The translations under genes and the position numbers were made by a program. Positions 53,201 through 64,000 of a DNA stretch of 64,000 nucleotides are shown here, in pieces. This stretch comes from Apis mellifera. Lineage: Eukaryota > Arthropoda > Insecta > Hymenoptera > Apidae. Below the pieces are notes generated by a model. It made no database searches, was not told where the DNA came from, and saw only the letters and a program-made list of their open reading frames with translations. The number at the start of each line of letters is the position of its first letter. The stretch's first letter is position 1. The stretch lies in assembly GCF_003254395.2 (NCBI RefSeq), contig NC_037648.1, positions 10,480,009 to 10,544,008 on the forward strand. The letters are read 5' to 3'.

Positions 53201-53866
53201 TATTAATTATTACTCTGGTATACTATTTGGAAGTGGAGAATCTGGTGATTCACTATTTAATCTACACAATTTATCCAATACAGCCCTTGCAGCAGCATGT
53301 TTTGCTTCTTTCTTTGATTTTCCAGTCCCCATTGCTGAAACAATTGGATCTGCTTCAATCATCAGATACTTATCATTTATTACTTTCATTTAATAAAATT
53401 TATATTTAATTTTATAAAACAAACAAATTTAAATAAAAAAATCTATAATATCTATCTATATCTCAATCCTTTAATAAATAAAAAATTTCATAAATTAATT
53501 CATTTAAAAATTAAATTGCATTATCAAAATTAAATACAAACCAACAACATCAGCAACAGTAACACGGTAACGAAAAATAGGCTCATGGATAGCACCCTCT
53601 ACTTGTATTAACTCATACTTTGGTGTTGTGCCCCTACGAGAAAGCAATTCCTGAAGAATAGAAACTGGTGTTTTGTTAGACAATGATTTCATCTCCAATT
53701 GAGCAGCCTCACTTATTGGACGTTTTCCTATCATCAAACTATGTAATGATGATCGAACTCTGTTACGCCGATTAACATTATTTGAATGGTTAGGAACCCC
53801 ACCTACATTGGGCATCATATTAGGCCCAACTTGTTGTGGTTGATGAATTTCTTCCATTTCTACAGC
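50296..53866 (-). CDS. loqs: Loquacious / TRBP-type dsRNA-binding protein, 376 aa
   Basis: Six coding exons on the minus strand: 53542-53857 (ATG 53855-53857; exon opens at 53866), 53214-53334, 52837-53131, 52194-52343, 51958-52069 and 50296-50432, all with GT-AG borders and matching phases. Loqs is the dsRNA-binding partner of Dicer in miRNA and siRNA processing. dsRBD1 is at about residues 62-135 (TPVSILQELLSRRGTTPKYE, then GTGKSKKEAKHAAA), dsRBD2 at about 164-233 (NPIGALQEMCMSRHWPPPKY, then GKSKKVAKRHAAHKMW), and the Dicer-binding dsRBD3 at about 299-372, ending LEYLKIMTKK. The linker holds the conserved KVSQFHKSLK. This resembles fly Loqs, not Staufen or R2D2. The N-terminal extension is shorter than in fly. 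The last intron contains a whole antisense gene (MTHFS). A 5' UTR intron ends at 53867. Confidence 0.95.
50860..51810 (+). CDS. Mthfs: 5-formyltetrahydrofolate cyclo-ligase, 195 aa
   Basis: Four exons on the plus strand: 50860-50970, 51092-51347, 51502-51549 and 51638-51810, all GT-AG with consistent phases, ending at TAA. The enzyme converts 5-formyl-THF to 5,10-methenyl-THF using ATP, in the cytosol or mitochondria. Family marks are KRISLYLSTKDEI, the segment VPRYNGKEMEMVKL, TKWNIKQP, GGLDLILLPGLAFT, and the nucleotide-loop GKRLGHGMGYYDKF at about residues 139-152. The usual form of that loop is RLGRGxGYYD; here the second Arg is His and the next variable position Met, a modest change. Length is typical. 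The gene lies fully inside the final loqs intron (50433-51957) in antisense orientation, with its ATG 428 bases from the loqs last exon. The ATG chosen is the first in frame. Confidence 0.95.
52423..52478 (-). other. possible frame-shifting cassette exon in loqs
   Basis: Inside the loqs intron between the exons at 52837 and 52343 lies a 56-nt minus-strand segment with acceptor attaacacaacag and a strong donor (CTTAAT|gtaagtgc). Its length is not a multiple of three, so inclusion shifts frame and meets a stop early in the next exon, giving a protein cut after dsRBD2. This could be a poison exon or a source of a short Loqs form. Evidence is the splice sites only. Confidence 0.3.
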
Positions 53867-54664
53867 CTAAAATTATAATAAACCTTCTAATAAATGTTTA
53901 ATTTTAAAAATTTAATAAATGACAAAATTATGTGTTATTTAATTATAAAATAATATAGTTTATATAATATATTATTAAGTATAAAAGTATTGATTTGACT
54001 ATATAATTTAATTTATATTTTCAACAATTGAATCTCTATTAAATTTTAAATCATAAATTTCATAGAACTGAAATATTTCATAAATAAATAAATTTTGATT
54101 AATAATAAAACTATTAAATGTCAAAAATTTTAAAAACTATCTTTATTTATTATGTTTAAATCTTTTCTAAATTCTACTTAAAAATATACGTGAAAAATAT
54201 TTTTGATGAATAGATTTTCAATGATTTGTCAAATCATACTATTAATAAATATTTTATCAATTTACTTCTTATATATCTAATATATCATATAATAAGTAAA
54301 AAATAAAATAATTTATACTAACATGTGAATCCATAATACATTCAATAATAAAATCCTATAAATATTTTAGTAAAGTAGTTAATGAGGAACACAAGATCTA
54401 TGCAGTATAAAACGGTAGGAAAACCGGCTGGCGGCCATGATTGTTATAAAATTCATTGATTAATTCTAGTATGTAAAGCTTAAAAAATTCAATAACGAAA
54501 TACAAAGGTTAAGCTTTATTATAATTTCACCGAGAACCGAAAGTCCATGACGACTTTCATCACTGACAGGATTCTATTTAAAACGATGATAAAGAAGTGC
54601 ATAGACCAACCGGTCACAGTATCGTCCGCTACACAAAATCAAAAAAGTCACTACCTTTACTCAC

Positions 54665-54870
54665 AATTTTCAAACGTTCTATATATATATAAACTGGCTC
54701 CTTAACAGGCCAATTCCTATGCGAAAAGCGAATCCCGCTTTTTGTGACCGATCCAAGTCTCACAAAAAGCTTGATCCGTTTGACGACAGAAAAGTGGTTT
54801 ACTGACTACCGGAGAATCTTCCTCGTTTCTGATTCTGCCGCAGTAAGCGATGTGAACAGTTTTTATAGAC
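54665..54870 (-). promoter_or_regulatory. possible loqs promoter and first non-coding exon
   Basis: On the minus strand a TATA-like TCTATAAAAACT (54858-54869) is followed about 30 bases on by a probable start near 54835. The sequence then runs to a strong donor (GAAAATT|gtgagtaaag, exon border 54665). The next acceptor in line is the one before the loqs ATG exon (attataattttag, border 53866). The block is CpG-rich. The assignment is inferred from signals and position. Confidence 0.4.
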
Positions 54871-55349
54871 GCAAAGAGCACGCGCATCTTTCTGCGCAGG
54901 TGCATTACTGGCGGTTTTACAGAAACAAATGCTTGTTCTATATTTAAAATAAAAAAATCTTTTTTATTTAAAATATAAAAATGTTAGAATATTTTTAAAT
55001 TATTTTAATTTTAAAAGAAAATGCAATGTATAATAATTATATTCTCATAACATAAATATATTCAATATAAAAAATTTTATTTTAAAGCTTATTAAATCCT
55101 TCATTTTCTAAATTTTCAAATGTTTTTTATATTCAATTTTTATTGTAATATAAATACATATAATTAAAAGATATATTAGTTTTATATATTTTAATACATT
55201 TTATTAATATTATAAATGAATTTTAATAAATAGACTTAAAGTTTAAATCAAATTATAAATAATATACATTTCATAAATTTTTGTTATTTCATATTTTATA
55301 GTAAATTTTAATGTTAGCATAATATAGTAATTTACAATATTGTTTATAT

Positions 55350-55596
55350 TTAAATTGGCGCCTTTCGGGAAATATATCGCCATTTTCAATTTTTATCTTC
55401 GTTTCTCCGGCAACACCGGATGTTAGTATGTTTCGCATTTGTATATCACCTGGAATCATCATTTCCGGCTGTTACCCGCTGAAACGGTCCAAAGATTGTA
55501 CGCCATTTTTGCATACTGACGCCACAGCGCATTGTTCTGAACGTTTAATCGGTTTTTGCTACATTTATTCTATTTACTCATATTTAAAGTTTCATA
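55350..55596 (+). promoter_or_regulatory. probable tra2 promoter and 5' UTR
   Basis: A GC-richer, CpG-containing block (55.36-55.56 kb) immediately precedes the tra2 ATG at 55597 in AT-rich surroundings. No clear TATA box is seen. The exact start site is not determined. Confidence 0.45.
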
Positions 55597-57768
55597 ATGA
55601 GTGACATTGAGGTAATTCTTTTAATTTTCTTTCTTAAATAATAATTTTATGTATAATTTTATATACTTCATCGTTATAACGACATGCGGCTAGTTACAGC
55701 CATTATCGATCCATCAACGTTTCGACTATGTTATAAGTTTATATTATAATTTAATTGCTTTTTTTCTTATTCTTAAATGTTTAATAATTCGAAAATTTAT
55801 TAAAATTGATATCATAATTTTTTTTTTACTTTTGTACAATATGTTTGTTACTTAAATATAATATTTTAAACATAGTTTAAAAGGGTTAAGCTTTTGAATG
55901 TAACAAAAATTTTATAAATTCTTTATTTGAAGTATATATTTTAATATATAGTAATAATGTAAATTTTTGTTTTATTCATATTTTATTATTTTAATTTATA
56001 TTTTTAAAAATAAAAAAAATGAATAATTTTTAAATAATTATATCATAAAATTTTATTTTTAGCGAAGTAGTAGTCGTAGTGCAAGTCCTAGAAGACCAAG
56101 AACAGCAGATGGTGGTTTAAGAGACTCGCGTTCACATTCAAGATCACGTAAATCACGAGAGCGTAAAGAATCGCACCGACCAGTAAAAGAATATTCAAGA
56201 TCACGAAGCCGTTCAGTGTCAAGAGGAAGAAAGTCCTATCGTAGCAGCAAATATGCCAGTGCAGGTCATCGTGGTAGTAGTCGCAGTCGTAGTCGCAGCC
56301 GTAGTCGTTCTACTCACAGGTTTGCGCGATATTCCCGAAGCAGATCTCGATCATACTTCCGTTCTCGTTACTCTCGCGAATGTGATAGGACCATTTATCG
56401 TTCACACTCCCGCAGTCCAATGTCATCTAGACGACGTCATGTTGGAAACAGGGAAAATCCCTCTCCTTCCAGATGCTTAGGTGTATTTGGACTTTCTATT
56501 TTTACAACCGAACAGCAAGTACATCACATCTTTTCCAAATATGGTCCTGTTGAACGTATACAAGTTGTAATTGATGCAAAGGTAATTTAATATAATATTT
56601 ATTTTATAATTATTATTTTAAAATATATATAAATATAGCATAATTAAAGAAAAATATAACATTAATATTACCCCTTTACAATTTAAAAAGGGAATATAAT
56701 AAATTATACCAGAGATTTAGAATGTTCATACATTAAGTTAATGTAAAACATTAAAGGGCTCTGGTCACATTTTATTTTATATAAATAAAATATTTTATAT
56801 TTACATTATGTATTTTACTTAAAACACATTAACAATATGAAAATATTTATATTTTAGACTGGGCATTCTAAAGGATATTGTTTTGTATATTTTGAATCAC
56901 TTGAAGATGCTAAAGTAGCAAAAGAACAGTGTGCAGGAATGGAAATTGATGGTAGAAGAATGAGGGTAGATTATTCAATTACACAACGAGCTCATACACC
57001 AACACCAGGAATATATTTAGGAAAACCTACACATTTACATGATAGAGGATGGGATGGGCCTAGAAGAAGAGAGTAAGTTTATTTATTGATTTAAATAGTT
57101 CATATAATAATAATTTATTTAAGAAAGAACTTAGAAAAACAAAATACAATTGTTTTTTTTTCATAAAGCAGTAGTTATAGAGGAAGTTATCGACGTTCAC
57201 CTAGCCCGTACTACAATCGTCGTCGCGGTCGTTATGACAGATCTCGATCACGCTCTTATTCACCACGTAAGTTTAATTTTTGTTTTATTATATAACCCAA
57301 TATAAGCAATCTATATGAATAGATATTTTTTAAAAATATTTACAGTATATAATATATACAAATATATATTTTATTAATATCTTTTTTCTTTTTAAAAAAA
57401 TCATTATTATTAAATAAATTAACTAATTAATAAATATTAAATTAAATTTTAAAGAAATTAAATTGAATAAAATAAATAATTTTCATAAATATAATATACT
57501 TTTTTTTTTAATTCAAATTTATATTTATTTATACAATATGACAATATAAATTCTTGATTTACACTCTTATTTTTATAGATTGCTTATATTTATTTTCAAG
57601 AAGAATGTTTAAGTAAAGTACAAATAAGTAGTTAAATTAGCAAGAATGGAAGACAGGAGCATCAAGGAATGCATCCAATAAATCGTACGGTAGTAACTAA
57701 GTGTAACCCGTAACATGGGTCAAACAATCATAGTTTTTGTTGCTTAATGAATTTCAGGTCGATATTAA
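55597..57768 (+). CDS. tra2: Transformer-2, SR-like splicing regulator, 285 aa
   Basis: Five coding exons: 55597-55611 (MSDIE), 56063-56581, 56858-57072, 57169-57266 and 57758-57768, all GT-AG with matching phases. Tra2 binds exonic splicing enhancers in the nucleus; in bees it works with the SR-type proteins Csd and Feminizer in sex-specific splicing of fem and dsx (established knowledge). Layout: RS domain 1 (about residues 6-135, RSRSRSRSRS), an RRM from about 142 to 220 with RNP2 CLGVFGLS and RNP1 KGYCFVYF, the Tra2-specific linker QRAHTPTPGIYLGKP (about 221-235), and a short Arg/Ser/Tyr-rich tail ending SYSPRRY. That ending matches animal Tra2 proteins and identifies the last 11 coding bases. 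An alternative terminal exon at 57579 would give a different tail. Confidence 0.95.
57579..57616 (+). other. possible alternative tra2 terminal coding exon
   Basis: A good acceptor (cttatttttatag) at 57578 precedes 38 nt that, spliced from the donor at 57266, reads HCLYLFSRRMFK and stops at TAA 57614-57616. It would replace the conserved RRY ending. Reading straight through the 57266 donor also stops soon after (PRKFNFCFII). Tra2 genes often make several isoforms, but use of this site is unproven. Confidence 0.3.
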
Positions 57769-58229
57769 GTGACACGAGTGTGATGCGAGAGGCCAGATGT
57801 TTGGGAGACCATTTATGTGACTTGACCCTTTGACCTCAAATTTCTTCTAACAATACTGTACCGGGTCAAAAAAAAATGCAAATGCTACATTCTTACTACT
57901 ATTCTTACCTTACCTAGTTCTGCATCATATGCAATTAATTACAGCATTTAAATTACGATATTGTAAAATATCAATTAATGAAATAACCTAATATGCAAAG
58001 GAGTATAGTATATTCTTTGCATGAAAGAGTAAGGTTAGAATGGATAAAAACCTTATTTTCATAATGTTTCTATTATTTTCTGGATGAATTTTTATGAAGA
58101 TAAGGTTTATTTATTGTAACGGTATGATACTGATATGTGAAGGTTGGAATATAATTGTTTCCATTTTTCTTTGACTTTAATTATTTGCTTAAAAATTATA
58201 TTCCAGCCATTCGGATCTTAAATATCACT

Positions 58230-58265
58230 AAAATGTGGTATAAAATGTGGTATAAAATGTGGTAT
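58230..58265. repeat. three perfect copies of a 12-bp unit in the tra2 3' UTR
   Basis: The unit AAAATGTGGTAT is repeated three times without mismatch. It is possibly just a minisatellite, possibly a repeated protein-binding site in the mRNA. Confidence 0.9.
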
Positions 58266-58825
58266 TCCTAAATGTTTATATAAAAAAGAAAAAAGAAAAA
58301 AGTGGAAAGAACGAAACACATACAGAAAAGAACGAAACAAAACAAAAATAAAATTAAAAATAGAAGTATGTTCTCTAACCTGTTTGTTTGTTTATAAGGT
58401 TTTGAATCAAGAGGTATTGGATGATAGAGGGAAGTTTGAAGTTTCACTCTGAAAAAATGAAAGTTTTGAAAAGTTGAAGACAAGATATCTGAAGATGTTT
58501 GTCTTGCTCGAATTTCGAAGATCTGAAGGTTTTTCGCGCTTGTGACAAAGAATATGATCCGAATCACATTCCTTACCGGCTGAGAAGTCTCAAGCCTAGA
58601 AGAACTGCAAGCCTCAAGACAGTAAGAAATCGTTGATCATCAGGCCCCCGATCTGGACAAGCCAATGGTTGGGGGTGAAACTGGTCGAACGTTTCAGAAA
58701 ATATTCAAGAAACATCGAAATCTTTTATGAGTAGGAAAGAGCGTAAGCTGCTCCAAGGTTTATACTGATCATATTCTTTATCAGTTGATTTGGTTAAATG
58801 ATATATCCGTAATTAGGTGTTATAA

Positions 58826-58835
58826 AATAAATAAA
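58826..58835 (+). terminator. tra2 polyadenylation signals
   Basis: Two overlapping AATAAA hexamers about 1.06 kb after the tra2 stop codon. Composition becomes plain AT-rich a little further on. Confidence 0.55.
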
Positions 58836-59908
58836 CATATATACCTTCGCCCTTATTCCCTCCACCATCCTAAAACCTCCTATGTATCCTTAAGGGTGAT
58901 ATCCTATTGTTTTCACTTTGTATAGGAATAAGCAGCGGAAATTCGAATTGAAACAACTAATAAACAATGGTTTTTTTTTTTAATGCAAATTATTATTTAC
59001 CTGACATTTATTATTTTAGAATTTACAGAAAATTATATTAATGAATAATTTAAAAATATCATTCATAGCAATTTTTAGCAGAATTTTATAAAAAAAATAG
59101 CATCACAATTGTAGATGTAAATTCACAATTAGGAAAATAAAAATTAAGCGCATATTAAAAAATTTTTATATAATTTGAAAAATATTTATTATGAAAGATT
59201 GATATTTAAAAATACTGTAAATACGTTATCGATATAAATTTAAATTTCACATTAATAGCAAAAGTAATATGTGTAATTTATTTGATATTAATATAAATTA
59301 TGCAAAAATGTTTATAAATATTATTTTGAAAATTTAATGGTAAATTAAAAGATGTTATTATATCAATTTATAATTATTTTTTTTGAAAAACATTTAAACA
59401 TATATAACATTTATTCGTATGTTATAATATTTTACTATATATTATTCATCATATTATTGAAAGTAAACAAATAACAAAATACAATGTTCAAATACAATTT
59501 CATATATTGACTATCTAAATATTAATGTGAAAATTGGTCATTATATAAAATGTTATTGTTTATTACTGTTAGCTTTTATTATACGATTGCTTATTTTCAT
59601 TATTTTCATAGAACTGTATTTATACACTTTTATCTTAAAGATAATTTGTTTTATTATGTATTTATGTTTATATTGGTACAATTCCATAAATAAATTAAAT
59701 ATATAGAAAAGCAAATATTAATTGTTTATTTTATATCTGATTATAAATTCGATGTGATTTAAATCTGTTAATTCAATTCAATAAATGATGTTAAAACATA
59801 TCATGAAAACGTAACTTTTGCAAAAGTCATTGTACATTAAAAGCGCCTTAATAAAAACATCAAGTTATATGTCTATGCTAAGAGAAGTACGATTTACGAA
59901 AAGAAAAC
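58836..59908. other. intergenic stretch between tra2 and Qsox
   Basis: AT-rich, with no open frame or RNA gene seen. The Qsox promoter must lie in its last few hundred bases; no distinct motif was recognised. Confidence 0.5.
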
Positions 59909-62218
59909 ATGAATCGTTTTGATGTTAGTTTGTTATGGAAATTATGGTTAATTAGTATAATAACAGTGAATTGTAATGCTGCTGTACCAAAAGAACCATA
60001 TCAGAATCAGATACCTACACAAGGATTGTATAATACTAGTGATGATGTCGTTATTTTAAATGTCACTAATTTTAAATCATCCGTCTATGAAGATACAAAA
60101 AGTTGGTTAGTCGAATTTTATAATAGTTGGTGTGGTTATTGTCTTCGATTTGCACCAATTTGGAAAGATTTTGCTAATGATATTTATGGTGAGTAATTAT
60201 TATAATATGATTAAAGTATTGAAAAAATATTATTATTATTTATCTTATCTATACTTATCTTATTTTTTGATATTTTTTATTTAATATATTAAACATTTTT
60301 TATTGTATATTATTGCTTTATTGCATGAAAATTTTATAAAAAAAACATGTATAATCATGAATTTAATTAATAAATAAATATATATTTTTATATTTTTAAA
60401 AAATCTTTAATTTTTATGTTATACGCGAAATTAAACATATTTTTTATTTCAATTTAATTTAATTTAATTTTTTTAGCATGGAGAGATATTGTAGTAGTTG
60501 CTGCAATAGATTGTGCAGATGATGATAATAATCCAATTTGTCGAGAATATGAGATTATGCATTATCCCATGCTTAAATATTTTTCTGTAAATGCACATTC
60601 ACCATCATTAGGATTAGTAATGGAGAAATATAATAAGCTTAATGAACTCAGACATAGTTTAATAGATTTATTAGAAAGAGAACAACAAGAAGGAAGAGGC
60701 ATTTCATGGCCTAATATAGCACCCTATAGGTATAATAATATCGTCTTTTTTATATTAATTTTTATATTTATTTTTATAAATAATATGAATTAATTATTTA
60801 TTTAATATTATAGATATTATGAAACAACAAACATATGGAAAGCTATTCCAAATACAGTAAAATATTTCTTTTTATTATTTGAAAAAACAGATTCACATTT
60901 GGGTGCAGAAGTTATATTAGATATGCATAAAATTAAAATATTACAAATGAGAAGAGTATTATCTGATAATGAATTATTATGTGAAACAAACAAAATCACA
61001 AATTTTCCAAGTCTAATAGTTTTAGGTCGTAATGAAACACAAAAAAATCTTAAAATTAGAATACCTACAAGGGAAGGTATTTATAATGTTATTAAAGAAT
61101 TTATAACTTCTAAAGGAGAAATTATTCATGAAAATACTTTCAAAAATTATTCGATAAAAAATGAAAATCATAAATTAAGTATTAGCACAACAAAACAATT
61201 ACAAATAATAGAACAGCAAAAAAATATTGAAAAAAATGAAGACTATTTATATCAGCTTGATTTGGAAAATACATTAAAATATTCAATTTCTCATGAAATT
61301 CCATTACATAAAATGATAAAAGATAAAAAAATGGATGCATTAAAAAAATATTTAAATGTATTAGCTGAATATTTTCCTCTAAAATATGGTAACATTTTTC
61401 TAGAAACTATTAGAGATATTATTTTAAAAAGAAGTAATATATCTGGAGAAGAATTTAGTCAGATAGTAAAATCTATAGAAGAAGAAATGTCACCTATATA
61501 CTCTGGACCATCAAAATGGATTGGATGCAAAGGAAGTAAAGAAGAATATCGTGGATATCCTTGTGGTCTTTGGACAATGTTTCATATGTTAACAGTTAAC
61601 TTTGCTATTCTAAACAAAGATGCTGAACATGAACCAAGAAAAATATTAGAAGCAATGTATGGATATATACAATATTTTTTTGGTTGTGCTGATTGTTCTC
61701 AACATTTTGTCCAAATGGCTTCAAAAAATAAAATGTTTGAAGTATCAAATATTAATGATAGTATCTTGTGGTTATGGTCTGCTCATAATGAAGTAAATGC
61801 AAGGCTATCAGGTGATAACACAGAAGATCCAGAATATAAAAAAATTCAATATCCAGCAAAAATATATTGTCCAAATTGTAGATATGAAAATAGTACTTGG
61901 AATGAAGAAAATGTTTTACATTATCTTAAAACAAAGTATAGTTATAAAAAAATAAATTATTATAATTCAGTTAATACACAAAAGAATGATGATAATAAGA
62001 TGAAAATAAGACAAGAAAGACTTGTATTAAATAAATATACAAGTAATAAGAAAATTGGATGGGATTTTACAATTTTTGACATAAGTATTTGTGTTGTGTT
62101 ATATGTTGCATCTGCTATTATTCTCATATTAGTATGCATAAAATTTGCAGTCAAAAGAACTTACAGAAAACGAAATTATGTTAGTTTATTTGCAAAATGT
62201 GATTTTTATTTTTGTTAA
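59909..62218 (+). CDS. Qsox: quiescin sulfhydryl oxidase (QSOX), 645 aa
   Basis: Three exons: 59909-60188, 60477-60729 and 60814-62218, GT-AG borders with matching phases. QSOX is a secretory-pathway flavoenzyme that makes disulfides in substrate proteins and passes the electrons through FAD to oxygen. Visible parts: signal peptide (about 1-24), thioredoxin domain with the redox motif WCGYC (Cys75 and Cys78; many relatives have CGHC), a helical linker and pseudo-Erv region, then the Erv/ALR FAD domain (about 410-540) starting at GPSKWIGCKG with PCGLWTMFHML, the FAD-proximal CADC (469-472) and a third pair CPNC (530-533). One transmembrane helix (about 599-623) and a basic tail suggest Golgi membrane anchoring. 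The length is normal for the family. All three CxxC motifs are intact, so it should be active. Confidence 0.95.
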
Positions 62219-63202
62219 TCAAAATATTTAAAATTTAAAAAAAATACATTTTTAAAAAATTAATTGAAAATTGTGAGAGTATAGTGTGTTATAAACATAT
62301 TGTACATATATTATTTCCATAATTATATAATTTTTTTTAAAAAAATATAATATCAATAGATATATGGTTTTAATTACTGTTTAAAATAGTAATAACTAAA
62401 ATTATAATTCATAAAATATTATGGTACATATTTATTATATATTAATTTAGTAATACATATTGTTTGCAATACATTATATATAAAATATAAATATTTGAGA
62501 TTATATGTTAGAATGAAAAAGATATTGTGATAACTATTTAAACTTAATGTATAAAATTTTATAATGAGATTATTTTTTCTTTACATGACGTAATTTTCTT
62601 TACAATTTATTAATAAATACAAGTTCTAAGGCTCAATATAAACTATACATTTAACATTATTGTATTAAATTAAAAAATATATAGTAAAAGTTATTTAAAT
62701 AACATTTATGTAACATCATATAATATCAATGCTTTTAAAACTAGTCTTACCAATGTACAATATACATTAATATAAATTACATTATGTTTAATACAAATTA
62801 TTACATAAAAATTTCCTAATATATGTAAAATTGACAATTGTTAGATAAACTAAATTAAACTTTTATGTGTAAATATTAAAATCAAACTCAATATTTTGAT
62901 AAAATATATTTATTCTAATATTTTTTTAGATTTCTACAATTTTTTCAACGAAAATGAAAACTAATATTATAGTTTTTATGAGGATAAAAATTATAAATCA
63001 TATGATTTTTAATCTGATTTTAAGAATATATTTTTAAATGTATTATATTACATTTAACAATATGTGCTTTGTAATATATATAATAAAGATTAATTAATAA
63101 GAGAGAGAAAATAACAAATGTTTTTATAAATTTTACAAATTTATTAATTTTTTTATAATTATAATTTAAAAATATGAAATATTCATAAAATATTTATATA
63201 AT
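62219..63202. other. intergenic stretch between convergent Qsox and the DHHC gene
   Basis: Very AT-rich. It holds the 3' UTRs of both flanking genes, with AATAAA on the plus strand at 62612-62617 as one possible Qsox end signal. No gene is seen. Confidence 0.5.
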
Positions 63203-64000
63203 CTATTTCCATTTAGAATTTGTATAAAACCATGAGTTTGATGTATCCCATATTACACCATTATGTGGTAATTGAGATTTTATATAAGGAAGTATCCATG
63301 TAAGATACCATCGGTCACCTAATACTTCCTTTATATTTTGCTTCCAACCTAAATCATATATATGTATTTCTTTATTATTCTCATTAGCTACGTTACCTTT
63401 AAACACTAAACAAATATGATAAATCCATAAAACTCCAGTGTATAACATTCCTACTGCAGATACAATATATAAAATCAAATAAAACTGATTTATAGAGCCA
63501 TCAAATCCAAAAATGAATATTGCTATAGGAAAGATAATTTTAATGAGTGATATAGGAAATTCAAAATGTATTCTATTCCAAATAAACAAATTATTATAAC
63601 AAAAACTATATGTTGTTGCTATAAATAAATATAGAAGAAACATAATAAAATATCTATGATTAAAATGACCAATGCAACATCCAGTAAAAATACAATGATG
63701 ATCTCTTTTTAAAATACAAATATTACATATAGAGCAATGCCATGAACGAGGAGGTGCTAGAGTTTCACATAAAGCACACAGTCTCCAACCATTTTTTGTA
63801 TTTGCAGCACTTATTGGCATAATATCTCTTCTGGTGCTAGTATCACAAAAAACTATATATGTAAAATTTCCAACTATGTTTAGCATAATAAAATTTCCAA
63901 AAAAGAAATGCAAAATATATGATAATGATCCATATTCATATATTGCTGGTAGCACTACCCATAATTCAAACCAATATATTATTGGTACAATTGTTAATAT
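63203..64000 (-). CDS. DHHC palmitoyltransferase, ZDHHC24-like (partial, N-terminus missing)
   Basis: A minus-strand coding region, open from the window edge (64000) to a stop at 63203-63205; 265 residues are visible. DHHC enzymes attach palmitate to cysteines of membrane-associated proteins and usually sit in the Golgi or ER. The cysteine-rich domain is complete: CALCETLAPPRSWHCSICN, then CILKRDHHCIFTGCCIGHFN, with the catalytic DHHC coded at 63692-63703. Hydrophobic segments precede it (NFIMLNIVGNFTYIVFC) and follow it (about three), as expected for a four-helix or larger enzyme. The spacing CALC...PPRSxHC...C and the short C-terminal tail resemble ZDHHC24; closely related subfamilies cannot be excluded. 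No intron appears in the visible part. Confidence 0.9.
   Translation of the reverse strand: MLTIVPIIYWFELWVVLPAIYEYGSLSYILHFFFGNFIMLNIVGNFTYIVFCDTSTRRDIMPISAANTKNGWRLCALCETLAPPRSWHCSICNICILKRDHHCIFTGCCIGHFNHRYFIMFLLYLFIATTYSFCYNNLFIWNRIHFEFPISLIKIIFPIAIFIFGFDGSINQFYLILYIVSAVGMLYTGVLWIYHICLVFKGNVANENNKEIHIYDLGWKQNIKEVLGDRWYLTWILPYIKSQLPHNGVIWDTSNSWFYTNSKWK

Larger units (their letters stand above)
53867..55596. other. divergent intergenic region between loqs and tra2
   Basis: It holds the 5' sides of both genes. An AT-rich part (53.87-54.4 kb) is followed by CpG-richer blocks at 54.40-54.92 kb (loqs side) and 55.35-55.56 kb (tra2 side), with AT-rich DNA between. A possible first loqs exon runs from about 54835 to 54665. 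The tra2 5' UTR and start site probably lie at 55.36-55.59 kb. No other gene is supported. Confidence 0.5.
57769..58835 (+). other. tra2 3' UTR
   Basis: About 1.07 kb from the stop codon to overlapping AATAAA signals (58826-58831 and 58830-58835). It is less AT-rich than the intergenic DNA that follows and holds a perfect 12-bp triplicate repeat (58230-58265). No credible open frame on either strand. Confidence 0.6.

Noticed and set aside
48832..54400. First impression that the minus-strand dsRBD gene is staufen
   Set aside because: Three dsRBDs in TRBP order, the KVSQFHKSLK linker and the LEYLKIMTKK ending match Loquacious; Staufen has more dsRBDs and a different end.
54620..54940. Possible snRNA or other pol III RNA gene in the CpG-rich block, because of the TATA-like run at 54680
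   Set aside because: A T5 run early in the candidate RNA would terminate pol III, and no U-snRNA, 7SK, RNase P or MRP sequence marks were recognised.
58268..58567. 99-codon minus-strand frame in the tra2 3' UTR
   Set aside because: Antisense to UTR, with a Phe/Leu-rich end from poly-A tracts; no splice or promoter context.

Overview
The window looks like a nuclear scaffold piece from a honey bee (Apis) or a close relative. This is inferred from the very AT-rich, CpG-rich non-coding DNA, the short introns inside compact genes, and the gene set: insect UGT, Loquacious, Transformer-2, QSOX and a ZDHHC24-like acyltransferase. No database search was possible, so the species is an inference.

Layout. 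The 3' end of a UDP-glycosyltransferase gene lies at 1-1084 (+). About 41 kb of mostly non-coding DNA follows (1.1-42.2 kb). It holds AT-rich filler, simple repeats, scattered CpG-richer islands, one 37-bp perfect inverted repeat, and several short minus-strand segments with good splice sites on both sides. Those segments may be exons of an undescribed minus-strand transcript starting near 42.3 kb. From 43.3 to 53.9 kb lies loquacious (loqs, minus strand), the dsRNA-binding partner of Dicer. Its canonical six coding exons (376 aa) are all found. A 5-formyltetrahydrofolate cyclo-ligase gene (four exons, plus strand) sits entirely inside the last loqs intron. Downstream of the loqs stop codon, in the same frame, lies an open frame of about 480 codons ending at 48832. 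A good in-phase internal acceptor would join it to the dsRBD1-2 part of Loqs, so a long Loqs isoform is the most exciting prediction here. A roughly 5.5 kb 3' UTR-like stretch follows, ending at a polyadenylation signal near 43.29 kb.

The right-hand end is gene dense. transformer-2 (five coding exons, 285 aa, +) runs from 55597 to 57768 and ends in a tiny 11-nt coding part. A quiescin sulfhydryl oxidase gene (three exons, 645 aa, +) runs from 59909 to 62218. A DHHC palmitoyltransferase (minus strand, 63203 to beyond 64000) converges on it and is cut by the window edge.

Functionally the genes are not a cluster: xenobiotic or lipophile conjugation (UGT), small-RNA processing (Loqs), folate metabolism (MTHFS), splicing and sex determination (Tra2), oxidative protein folding (QSOX) and protein S-acylation (ZDHHC). 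The notable architecture is the nested antisense gene in loqs, the candidate Loqs C-terminal extension, and the probable minus-strand split transcript spanning the supposed gene desert.
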